From positions 1 to 64,000 of the forward strand of contig JAZOAH010000008.1 of assembly GCA_045595395.1 (NCBI GenBank): a stretch of DNA of 64,000 bases, in the 5' to 3' direction. Source of the stretch: CAKSHC01 sp045595395 (GTDB lineage Bacteria > Bacillota > Clostridia > Oscillospirales > UMGS1783). Below, one piece after another: positions 9,439-16,840 of the stretch. Position 1 is the first letter of the stretch. Each line of letters begins with the position of its first letter. The position numbers and the translations under genes are program-made. The notes under the pieces were generated by a model. That model was given only the letters and a program-made list of their open reading frames with translations. It had not been told where the DNA came from and did no database searches.

Positions 9439-9492
9439 TAATCCACATGTTAACATAAAAACTGTTGATAAACCTGTGGAAATAGTGGATAA
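9439..9492. promoter_or_regulatory. cluster of DnaA-box-like 9-mers upstream of murE
   Basis: TAATCCACA (9439-9447; one mismatch to TTATCCACA), TGTGGAAAT (9475-9483; two mismatches, inverse) and AGTGGATAA (9484-9492; one mismatch, inverse) lie in an AT-rich 143-base gap, the last two abutting. This resembles DnaA-binding clusters. It is not supported as oriC, because no dnaA/dnaN is nearby and a terminus-type dif site lies 38 kb away. Confidence 0.35.
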
Positions 9493-9577
9493 CCGCATAT
9501 TATATGGCTTTTTTCGATAAAATAAGAGTTATTACTTATGATTATAACAAATTATTATGTAAACAAATGAGGGCAAA

Positions 9578-11035
9578 ATGAATTCAAAAACACTTGAATA
9601 TGCACTGCTTAATGAAAACCTTCTACTGAAAGGACTGGAACACGATGTAGAAATCACGTCAATTACCTATGATTCACGCCAGGTAGTATCAGACAGTCTG
9701 TTTATATGTAAGGGTGCTGCATTCAAAGAAGAATACTTAATATCATCCGTAGAGAGCGGCGCCGTTGCCTATTTATCGGAAACACAATATAATGTCAACA
9801 TCGGCGGTATACTTGTCAAAGATATTCGTAAAGCCATGGCTGTAGCATCGGCGTGTTTTTATGAGAATCCGTCTAAAAACCTGGATATTCTCGGAATAAC
9901 CGGGACAAAAGGGAAGACAACCGCTACCTTTATCACGAGAGCACTGTTGGATGCATCCCATAAGCACTACGGTATGCTCAGCTCTGTTTTAACCGACACG
10001 GGAATAATATGTAAGGAATCGCATTTGACGACACCCGAATCACCTGATCTTCAGATGATGCTTGGCCAGATCCGAGATGCCGGATTACCCGGCACGGTTA
10101 TGGAGGTTTCCTCACAGGGCTTGGCTTATGATCGCGTATATGGAGTAGAATTTGCCGCATCTGCCTTTTTAAATATTGGGCAGGATCATATCAGCCCGAT
10201 CGAGCATAAGACATTTGAGGAGTATTTTGACGCAAAAAAACGAATCTTTGCCGTATCGGATCAGGTATACATTAACTGCGACGACGAATATGCCGCCGAA
10301 ATGATGGAAAGCGCAAAAGCTTGTCAGTGCAAAATACGCACCTTTGGCTTTTCGGAAGATGCTGATGTTATGGCATATGACCTCACTCGTAAGGGCAAAT
10401 GCACAAATTTCCGTGTACGCTGTCAAGAGTTTGATCGACAGTTCACTTTACCGATGATCGGAACTTTTAATGTGTATAATGCTTTGGCTGCCATTTGCTT
10501 GTGTCTTGGCCGTGTCGAGCCGGCTGCTATGGTTAAGGGCATGCGGCTGGCTCAGGTCCCCGGACGCATGGAAGTTATCGAAGCAAATGACCTAACGGTA
10601 ATCGTTGATTATGCCCATAACAAACTGAGCTTGGAGAGTCTACTTACCGATATGCGTCGCGAATATCCTGGACGACGCATCGTGTGCGTCTATGGTAGTC
10701 CCGGCGGCAAAGCATTTAATCGACGCGCCGATCTGGGTCAGACATCCGGCCGACTGGCCGATCATACCATTTTGACGGCAGATGATCCTGATTTTGAAGA
10801 TGTCACACAAATCAATGCGGAGATCGGCCGCCATATCACTGCTGTTGGCGGGTCATTTGAATCAATACCGGATCGAAGCGAAGCTGTGAAAAAGGCTATT
10901 CTTGATGCCGATGCCGGGGATGTTATTATACTTGCCGGTAAAGGTGTTGAATTGCATCAAAAAACTCTTGGTGGATACACGCCGTATGATGGCGACCTTC
11001 CGCTAAGTAAAAAATATTTAAAGATGCGTAAATAA
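9578..11035 (+). CDS. murE: UDP-N-acetylmuramyl-tripeptide synthetase (MurE-type Mur ligase)
   Basis: A 485-residue cytoplasmic Mur ligase that adds the third amino acid to UDP-MurNAc-L-Ala-D-Glu. It has the N-terminal UDP-binding domain (ITYDSRQV), the ATP-binding loop GITGTKGKTT (about residues 107-116), TTPESPDLQ and EVSSQGL in the central domain, and a C-terminal ligase domain with DYAHNKLSL and GSPGGKAFNRR. The specificity loop reads DDPDFED rather than the DNPR typical of meso-diaminopimelate enzymes, so the amino acid added is uncertain (lysine is possible). SD is GAGGG; it ends at a bidirectional terminator shared with dapA. Confidence 0.88.
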   Translation: MNSKTLEYALLNENLLLKGLEHDVEITSITYDSRQVVSDSLFICKGAAFKEEYLISSVESGAVAYLSETQYNVNIGGILVKDIRKAMAVASACFYENPSKNLDILGITGTKGKTTATFITRALLDASHKHYGMLSSVLTDTGIICKESHLTTPESPDLQMMLGQIRDAGLPGTVMEVSSQGLAYDRVYGVEFAASAFLNIGQDHISPIEHKTFEEYFDAKKRIFAVSDQVYINCDDEYAAEMMESAKACQCKIRTFGFSEDADVMAYDLTRKGKCTNFRVRCQEFDRQFTLPMIGTFNVYNALAAICLCLGRVEPAAMVKGMRLAQVPGRMEVIEANDLTVIVDYAHNKLSLESLLTDMRREYPGRRIVCVYGSPGGKAFNRRADLGQTSGRLADHTILTADDPDFEDVTQINAEIGRHITAVGGSFESIPDRSEAVKKAILDADAGDVIILAGKGVELHQKTLGGYTPYDGDLPLSKKYLKMRK

Positions 11036-11041
11036 TACAAT

Positions 11042-11067
11042 ACACCCCTGACGACTGTCAGGGGTGT
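11042..11067. terminator. bidirectional terminator between murE and dapA
   Basis: Perfect 11-bp stem ACACCCCTGAC (11042-11052) with GTCAGGGGTGT (11057-11067), 4-base loop, T-rich on both sides, between two convergent genes. Confidence 0.88.
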
Positions 11068-11071
11068 TATT

Positions 11072-11959
11072 TTACATAAGATTATGCTTTTTCAGTACCG
11101 TTTTAAGATGATTTAACTGCGTTGGATCCATATCGCACAAGGGGAGACGACAAGGGCCCGCATTCAATCCTATCATATTCATGGCAGCTTTGATCGGCAT
11201 AGGGTTGACTTGACAGAACAAAGCGTCAATCAGATCCATCCATTCCGTCTGCATTTTTGCGCACTCTTCTATATAGCCATTCACAAAGAGTCGATACATT
11301 TCATGAGTTGGTTGCGGTAATATATTAGCGATTACCGATATAATACCTTTGGCGCCTATTGAAAGCATGGGTAAATACAAGTCATCGTTACCGGAATATA
11401 TATCCAGCGCATCACCGCAAAGCTGTTTTATGCGAAGCGACGCCGCTATATTGCCTGATGCTTCCTTTACTGCGGCTATATTCGGATGTTTGGATAGGGC
11501 TTGATAGGTTTCCGGATGAATATTAACCGTTGTTCGGGACGGGACATTATACAAAATGCACGGAATATCAATACTGTCTGCGATAGTACGATAATGCCTG
11601 ATCAGTCCGGTTTGCGTGGCTTTATTATAATACGGCGTAACCAGCAAAAGAGCATCTGCCCCGATCTTTTGTGCATCTTTAGAAAGGGAAACCGCCGTGG
11701 CGGTGTCATTGGTTCCGGTTCCGGCAATGACAGGGACGCGTCCGGCGGTCTGTTCTACAACGGTTTGTATCGTTTTAATCTTTTCATCATGGGTAAGGGT
11801 AGGGGCTTCACCGGTCGTACCACACACAATAATGGCATCCGTTTTATGCTCGATCTGCCAATCGGTAAGCTCGCGAAGTTTCTGATAATTGACCGAACCA
11901 TCACGATCAAACGGCGTTACCAGGGCAACACCCGAGCCGGTGAATATGGGTTTTGACAT
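11072..11959 (-). CDS. dapA: 4-hydroxy-tetrahydrodipicolinate synthase
   Basis: A 295-residue class I aldolase condensing pyruvate with aspartate semialdehyde, the first committed step to diaminopimelate and lysine (and, through dipicolinate, to spore DPA). Visible motifs are GTTGEAPTLTHDE (about residues 47-59), LYNVPSRT with the active-site Tyr, and AAVKEASGN with the Schiff-base Lys. It lies 13 bases downstream of asd on the minus strand, so the two form an asd-dapA operon running toward the shared terminator. Confidence 0.96.
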   Translation of the reverse strand: MSKPIFTGSGVALVTPFDRDGSVNYQKLRELTDWQIEHKTDAIIVCGTTGEAPTLTHDEKIKTIQTVVEQTAGRVPVIAGTGTNDTATAVSLSKDAQKIGADALLLVTPYYNKATQTGLIRHYRTIADSIDIPCILYNVPSRTTVNIHPETYQALSKHPNIAAVKEASGNIAASLRIKQLCGDALDIYSGNDDLYLPMLSIGAKGIISVIANILPQPTHEMYRLFVNGYIEECAKMQTEWMDLIDALFCQVNPMPIKAAMNMIGLNAGPCRLPLCDMDPTQLNHLKTVLKKHNLM

Positions 11960-11972
11960 AGGATTCTCCTAG

Positions 11973-13049
11973 TTAAATGAACCCCTTAGCGCAAAGCAAT
12001 TCCGCCATAAGTACACCGCCGCCGGCTGCGCCGCGCAATGTATTGTGAGACAGGCAGACAAACTTATAATCATACTGCTTATCTTTTCTCAGGCGTCCGA
12101 CCGAAACGGCCATGCCATTTTCCAAATTACGATCCAGTTTGGTCTGCGGACGATCCGGTTGATCAAAGTAATGCAGGAACTGCTTGGGTGCACTCGGAAG
12201 TTCCAAAGATTGCGGCTCGCCGGAAAACTCATTCCAGCGACGGATAATTTCATCTTCCGATACCTTTTCCTTAAGTTTTACAAAGACTGCTGCAATATGA
12301 CCATCGGTAACCGGTACACGCAGGCACTGAGAGGTAATAGAAGGCGTTGTAGCGGGAACAATCACGCCATCTTTCACTTCACCCCAAATTTTAAGAGGCT
12401 CATTCTCACTCTTTTCTTCTTCGCCGCCGATATACGGAATGACATTGTCGATCATTTCCGGCCAAGAATCAAAGTTTTTACCGGCACCGGAGATTGCCTG
12501 ATAGGTACAGGCGAGGACCTCGGTAATGCCAAGATCCTTGAGCGGATGCAGCGCAGGAACATAACTCTGCAGCGAACAATTGGATTTTACGGCGATAAAG
12601 CCACGCTTAGTGCCCAGGCGAGCACGCTGATGCTGGATGACTTCGGCATGATCGGCGTTGATCTCGGGAATGATCATAGGAACATCAGCCGTTGCGCGGT
12701 GTGCACTGTTATTTGACATAACCGGGCACTCCAGTTTTGCATAGCGCTCTTCCAAAGCCTTGATCTCATCTTTTTTCATATTCACGGCACAGAAGACAAA
12801 GTCAACCTTTTTTGCGATCTCTTCTGCATCCTTTTCGGCATCCATAACTACCATAGATGCCACATCCTCAGGAATATCCTGCGCCATCATCCAACGGCTG
12901 CCGACCGCCTCACGATAGGTTTTGCCTGCAGAAGAGCTGCTGGCTGCCAAACAGGACACATGAAACCACGGATGATTGGCAAGTAATGTGATGAAACGCT
13001 GACCAACCATGCCGGTTGCGCCGATGATTCCGACTTGATAATTTTTCAT
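11973..13049 (-). CDS. asd: aspartate-semialdehyde dehydrogenase (archaeal/fungal-type)
   Basis: A 358-residue NADP-dependent enzyme reducing aspartyl phosphate to the semialdehyde. The N-terminal Rossmann motif is GATGMVGQRF; the catalytic Cys is in VKSNCSLQSYVPAL, with TYQAISGAGK downstream and the active-site His in VTDGHIAAVF. Length and the NCSLQ context match the class found in archaea, fungi and many Clostridia rather than the E. coli type. It is the first gene of the asd-dapA operon, and a TTGACA/TATGAT promoter lies about 115 bases upstream. Confidence 0.94.
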   Translation of the reverse strand: MKNYQVGIIGATGMVGQRFITLLANHPWFHVSCLAASSSSAGKTYREAVGSRWMMAQDIPEDVASMVVMDAEKDAEEIAKKVDFVFCAVNMKKDEIKALEERYAKLECPVMSNNSAHRATADVPMIIPEINADHAEVIQHQRARLGTKRGFIAVKSNCSLQSYVPALHPLKDLGITEVLACTYQAISGAGKNFDSWPEMIDNVIPYIGGEEEKSENEPLKIWGEVKDGVIVPATTPSITSQCLRVPVTDGHIAAVFVKLKEKVSEDEIIRRWNEFSGEPQSLELPSAPKQFLHYFDQPDRPQTKLDRNLENGMAVSVGRLRKDKQYDYKFVCLSHNTLRGAAGGGVLMAELLCAKGFI

Positions 13050-13087
13050 TTTCTTTTCTCCATTCTTGATTTAGCATAAATAATCGG

Positions 13088-13116
13088 TTGAAAACTGCCG
13101 TCACTTAGTATATAAT
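13088..13116 (+). promoter_or_regulatory. sigma-A type promoter for queA-tgt
   Basis: TTGAAA (13088-13093), 17-base spacer, TATAAT (13111-13116) on the plus strand. The predicted start near 13123 gives a leader of about 85 bases before queA. Confidence 0.65.
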
Positions 13117-13161
13117 AACTAAAGTTGTAGGCGAATTAACAAAACGATCAAATATTTATAC

Positions 13162-13190
13162 ATCATACTACGATAACACGAATTTGTCAA
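13162..13190 (-). promoter_or_regulatory. sigma-A type promoter for asd-dapA
   Basis: Minus-strand TTGACA (13185-13190), 17-base spacer, TATGAT (13162-13167). Predicted start near 13155, about 105 bases upstream of asd. It faces the queA promoter, so the two 5' leaders overlap by roughly 30 bases. Confidence 0.65.
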
Positions 13191-13208
13191 TGATTCTGAG
13201 GTGTTTCC

Positions 13209-14234
13209 ATGAATCTAAAAGATTTTTATTATGATCTCCCCAAGGAACTGATCGCACAGACTCCCGCCGCTAATCGCGATCAGTCGCGCCTGCTGGTCTA
13301 TAATATGCGCAATAAAACCATAATAGACAGCGTCTTTCATGATATCCTTGATCGCATCTCGCCCAAAGATTGTTTGATTCTAAACAACTCCAAGGTCATT
13401 CCGGCCCGTCTTTATGGTATCAAACAAGGGGGCGGCGCCAAGGTCGAGGTCTTCTTACTGGAACATAAACAGGATAATACCTGGGAGATCATGGTCCGCC
13501 CCGGGAAACGACTGAAACCGGGCGCAGTTGTAGATATTGAAGGCGGAAAGATGACCTGTGAGATTCTGGATGTTACCGACGGCGGAAATCGCCTGGCTCG
13601 ATTTGATTATAACGGTAATTTTTATGAAATTCTGGATGAGATCGGTAATATGCCGCTTCCTCCTTATATTACGGAACATCTAAATGATAATAGCCGCTAC
13701 CAAACCGTGTACGCCAAAGACCGAGGCTCAGCTGCTGCCCCCACGGCAGGTCTGCATTTCACTCAATCATTGTTGGATGACTTGAAAAACAAGGGCGTCG
13801 GCATTGGATATGTCACATTACATATCGGTTTGGGCACCTTTCGACCTGTAAAGGTTGACAACATTACAGATCACAAAATGCACACAGAACACTATGTTTT
13901 GCCTCAGGAAACCGTGGATTTGATTCACAGGACTAAAGCGCAGGGTGGACGAGTTATTGCGGTAGGTACAACCAGTTGCCGCACCCTGGAGGGCGTTGTT
14001 AGAAATCGTGGAGAACTTGTTGCCGACAGTGGAAAAACCGACATTTTTATTTATCCCGGCTATCAGTTTCAGGTTATTGATGCACTGATCACCAATTTTC
14101 ATTTGCCCGAAAGTACCTTGCTGATGCTTATCTCAGCATTGGCCGGTAGGGAAGATGTGCTGAATGTTTATCAACATGCGATTGAAAAACAGTATCGCTT
14201 TTTCAGTTTCGGCGATGCCTGCTTCTTTGAATAA
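13209..14234 (+). CDS. queA: S-adenosylmethionine:tRNA ribosyltransferase-isomerase
   Basis: A 341-residue enzyme that transfers the ribosyl part of SAM to preQ1-tRNA, making epoxyqueuosine at tRNA position 34. Motifs include the N-terminal DFYYDLPKELIAQTPA, LILNNSKVIPARLYG, TAGLHFTQ, HIGLGTFRPV, YVLPQET, GTTSCRTLEG and the C-terminal FFSFGDACFF ending. SD is GAGGTG. tgt, the preceding enzyme of the pathway, follows after 9 bases. Confidence 0.97.
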   Translation: MNLKDFYYDLPKELIAQTPAANRDQSRLLVYNMRNKTIIDSVFHDILDRISPKDCLILNNSKVIPARLYGIKQGGGAKVEVFLLEHKQDNTWEIMVRPGKRLKPGAVVDIEGGKMTCEILDVTDGGNRLARFDYNGNFYEILDEIGNMPLPPYITEHLNDNSRYQTVYAKDRGSAAAPTAGLHFTQSLLDDLKNKGVGIGYVTLHIGLGTFRPVKVDNITDHKMHTEHYVLPQETVDLIHRTKAQGGRVIAVGTTSCRTLEGVVRNRGELVADSGKTDIFIYPGYQFQVIDALITNFHLPESTLLMLISALAGREDVLNVYQHAIEKQYRFFSFGDACFFE

Positions 14235-14243
14235 GGAGAATAT

Positions 14244-15374
14244 ATGTATACATTATTAAAACAAGAAAAAAAAGCACGTCGCGGTCAATTTGAAACGGTG
14301 CATGGCACGGTGCAAACACCGGCATTCATGAATGTAGCTACCTGTGGCGCGATTCGTGGAGGTCTGTCCTCACTGGATCTGGTCGATGTCGGATGCCAGG
14401 TAGAACTGTGCAATACCTATCATTTGCATTTGCGTCCGGGAGATCATGTTGTTAAAGAAATGGGTGGCTTGCATAAGTTTATCAACTGGCAACGCCCGAT
14501 CTTGACCGACAGCGGCGGATTCCAGGTATTTTCCCTGTCTTCCTTGCGCAAAATTGAGGAGCAGGGTGTGCATTTTGCCTCCCATATTGATGGCAGACGG
14601 CTCTTTATCGGCCCTGAGGAAAGCATGCAGATCCAGTCTAATCTGGCCTCTACCATTGCCATGGCCTTTGACGAGTGCATCGAAAACCCGGCGCCTTATG
14701 ATTATGTTAAAAAATCCTGTGACCGAACGACTCGCTGGTTGTATCGCTGCAAAGCCGAAATGGATCGCCTAAACTCCTTGCCGGATACTATCAATAAAAA
14801 ACAAAAGTTATTCGGCATCAATCAGGGAAGCACCTATGCGGATCTACGCATAGCCCACATGCAGGAGATAGCAAAACTTGACTTGGATGGCTATGCCATC
14901 GGAGGTTTGGCCGTAGGGGAGACAGCCGATGAAATGTATCGGATCATTGATGCTGTAGAACCATACATGCCGACCGATAAGCCTCGCTATCTTATGGGTG
15001 TCGGTACACCGGTCAATATTTTGGAAGGTGTTGCCCGTGGCGTAGACCTGTTTGACTGTGTTATGCCCAGCCGTAATGCCCGTCACGGAACCATTTTTAC
15101 CAGTCAGGGTATTATCAATATCAATAATCAAAAATACATTACCGACTCGGCACCGATTGATCCGGAATGTGACTGCCACACCTGTCGGAATTTCTCGAGA
15201 AGTTATGTGCGACACCTGTTTAAGGCCAATGAAATATTAGGTATGCGATTGGCCACGATACACAATCTCCATTTTTATAATAAACTTATGGAACGCATCC
15301 GCGAAGCCTTAGATGCCGGTAACTTTTATCAGCTTAAAGATGAACTTTTAGAGAAAATTGGAAAGCGTATCTAA
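14244..15374 (+). CDS. tgt: tRNA-guanine transglycosylase
   Basis: A 376-residue bacterial-type TGT that swaps guanine 34 for preQ1 in GUN-anticodon tRNAs. ILTDSGGFQVFSL carries the catalytic nucleophile region, GINQGS and GGLAVGE form the substrate pocket, DLFDCVMPSRNARHG holds the second catalytic Asp, and CDCHTC...H is the C-terminal zinc site. SD is AAGGAG, and the gene is paired with queA. In many bacteria yajC and the Sec genes follow, as here. Confidence 0.97.
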   Translation: MYTLLKQEKKARRGQFETVHGTVQTPAFMNVATCGAIRGGLSSLDLVDVGCQVELCNTYHLHLRPGDHVVKEMGGLHKFINWQRPILTDSGGFQVFSLSSLRKIEEQGVHFASHIDGRRLFIGPEESMQIQSNLASTIAMAFDECIENPAPYDYVKKSCDRTTRWLYRCKAEMDRLNSLPDTINKKQKLFGINQGSTYADLRIAHMQEIAKLDLDGYAIGGLAVGETADEMYRIIDAVEPYMPTDKPRYLMGVGTPVNILEGVARGVDLFDCVMPSRNARHGTIFTSQGIININNQKYITDSAPIDPECDCHTCRNFSRSYVRHLFKANEILGMRLATIHNLHFYNKLMERIREALDAGNFYQLKDELLEKIGKRI

Positions 15375-15380
15375 AAAGGG

Positions 15381-15409
15381 TTGCTTGTCTTTCCTTTTTC
15401 GTGTATAAT
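15381..15409 (+). promoter_or_regulatory. sigma-A type promoter for the yajC pair
   Basis: TTGCTT (15381-15386), 17-base spacer, TATAAT (15404-15409), 7 bases after the tgt stop; an SD GGAGG and the yajC start follow. Confidence 0.7.
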
Positions 15410-15436
15410 AAATAGAAGATTTTGGAGGTAATAAAA

Positions 15437-15853
15437 ATGAACGAACTTATTAATTTAGGCACTTATCTGTTAACTTCTTCCGCTTCTAACGGTACCGATG
15501 GCAATCTCGGCAACAGCACATGGACCATGCTGATCATGCTTGCTGTCATGTTTGTTGCGCTATACTTTTTTGCTATCCGTCCGCAGAAAAAGCGCCAGAA
15601 GGAAGAAGAGGCCATGCGTAATAGCATCGATATCGGCGATCAGATAACGACTATTGGCGGCATGACCGGTCGCATTATTGCTACCAATGACGCAGACGAT
15701 GAAATTATCTTTGAGACCGGCAGCAACAAGTCTCGCATCACGCTGAAGCGTTGGGCCATCCAAGGTAAGGTTGTTGAAGCGACGGAAGAGGCAGAAGATA
15801 AGGCGGAAGCCGAGAAAAAACCGGCCAAGAAATCCAAGAAATCTGACAAATAA
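15437..15853 (+). CDS. yajC: preprotein translocase subunit YajC (first copy)
   Basis: A 138-residue protein with a single N-terminal transmembrane segment (about residues 27-45), followed by FAIRPQKKRQKEEEAMRNSI, IGDQITTIGGMTGRI and a charged Lys/Glu tail, the standard YajC layout. YajC associates with SecDF and YidC at the membrane. The ATG at 15437 is chosen over an in-frame TTG upstream because GGAGG (15424-15428) is spaced 8 bases from it. A second yajC follows after 12 bases. Confidence 0.9.
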   Translation: MNELINLGTYLLTSSASNGTDGNLGNSTWTMLIMLAVMFVALYFFAIRPQKKRQKEEEAMRNSIDIGDQITTIGGMTGRIIATNDADDEIIFETGSNKSRITLKRWAIQGKVVEATEEAEDKAEAEKKPAKKSKKSDK

Positions 15854-15865
15854 GAGGTAATGATA

Positions 15866-16288
15866 ATGATTGCTAGTTTTCCTATGGCCACGGTACTCGC
15901 CACACAAGGCGGGGGAAGTTTTATCTTTATCATGATCCTCATGTTCTTGGTCATGTATTTCTTCACTATCCGTCCCCAGAAAAAGCGTGAAAAAGAAGAA
16001 GCCGCCATGCGAAACAGTGTGGATATCGGCGATAAGATCATCACCATTGGCGGCGTAACCGGTGTGGTCATCACAGCGAAAGACGGCGATGAGGAGATCG
16101 TGATCGAAACCGGTGGAGACAAGACCCGACTGCAAGTAAAGCGCTGGTCCATTCAAACTCGAATCCCGCTTGAACTCCCGAAAACCGATATGGACGATGA
16201 CGATTTTGACGACGATGATGACGATGAGATCATCGAATCCGCTCCCGTCGAAGAGAAGCGTGGTCTTTTTGCTCGCAAAAAGAAATGA
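15866..16288 (+). CDS. yajC: preprotein translocase subunit YajC (second copy)
   Basis: A 140-residue YajC paralogue: N-terminal membrane segment (about residues 14-34), FTIRPQKKREKEEAAMRNSV, IGDKIITIGGVTGVV, then an unusually acidic tail with a run of Asp residues before the end. The ATG at 15866 is preferred over the ATG at 15860, because the GAGG at 15854-15857 is 8 bases from the former and only 2 from the latter. The tandem copies share the core but diverge in the tail, which suggests an old duplication. Confidence 0.88.
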   Translation: MIASFPMATVLATQGGGSFIFIMILMFLVMYFFTIRPQKKREKEEAAMRNSVDIGDKIITIGGVTGVVITAKDGDEEIVIETGGDKTRLQVKRWSIQTRIPLELPKTDMDDDDFDDDDDDEIIESAPVEEKRGLFARKKK

Positions 16289-16310
16289 CTGAAATAGAAT
16301 AAAGACCTAT

Positions 16311-16347
16311 AACCCCGAATATCTTTTACCATAAAGAATTCGGGGTT
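16311..16347 (+). terminator. hairpin after yajC genes, overlapping the next gene's SD
   Basis: AACCCCGAAT (16311-16320) pairs with ATTCGGGGTT (16338-16347), 17-base loop, followed by a T-run (GATTTTTATG). The right arm also supplies the G-rich sequence just upstream of the next start codon, so it may act as terminator, translational control, or both. Confidence 0.65.
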
Positions 16348-16354
16348 GATTTTT

Positions 16355-16756
16355 ATGAAAAAACATTCGACAGGTCTTTCATTGGTGTTTCATATCCTCT
16401 TTGGGCTAGCCGCTTCTCTTGGCGTAATGATAGTTATGTTACTGCTTACGGCTTTTATTGCTTCTCGTGATGGCGTATCGGATATCGTATGTTACGTGCT
16501 GATCGTAATTTCGGCCATTCTTGCATGGGTTGCCGGCGGTTTTACAGTGGGATTTCGTAATCGTCGCAGCGGTCTGATCATGGGTGCTTTACATGCAGGC
16601 GTCATGCTGATTCTGCTGATTCTAATCAGTCTGATCGTCCGCGGCAATGAAGTAGAAATTTTCAGTGCAAAATTTCTGCTATATTTGCTTGGTGGTACTA
16701 CCGCCAGCATCATCGGTGGCGTTTTAGGCGTACATTTTGCTCTAAAAAGTCGATAA
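16355..16756 (+). CDS. TIGR04086 family four-helix membrane protein
   Basis: A 133-residue hydrophobic protein with four predicted membrane segments (about residues 10-32, 43-62, 70-93 and 104-128) and the conserved-looking FRNRRSGLIMGALHAG loop. It matches the small TIGR04086 membrane family, which I recall near yajC/sec genes in Clostridia; its function is not known. The ATG at 16355 is used rather than an upstream TTG that lies inside the hairpin. Confidence 0.7.
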   Translation: MKKHSTGLSLVFHILFGLAASLGVMIVMLLLTAFIASRDGVSDIVCYVLIVISAILAWVAGGFTVGFRNRRSGLIMGALHAGVMLILLILISLIVRGNEVEIFSAKFLLYLLGGTTASIIGGVLGVHFALKSR

Positions 16757-16782
16757 AATTGCAAGAATATCATCGGCACATG

Positions 16783-16811
16783 TTGTCTTTTTCATGAAAA
16801 TTTGATACAAT
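16783..16811 (+). promoter_or_regulatory. sigma-A type promoter for comEC-holA
   Basis: TTGTCT (16783-16788), 17-base spacer, TACAAT (16806-16811) preceded by TGA (extended -10), 30 bases before the comEC start. Confidence 0.65.
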
Positions 16812-16840
16812 ATCTGCAGCAAGAATGCGAGTGGTGAATT

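Noticed and set aside
9435..9577. The DnaA-box-like cluster as chromosomal oriC
   Set aside because: No dnaA, dnaN, rpmH or gidA nearby, only three imperfect boxes, and a terminus-like dif site lies 38 kb away.
13050..13160. A lysine riboswitch upstream of asd
   Set aside because: The leader is only about 105 bases and shows no L-box-like paired elements; it is too short for the class.
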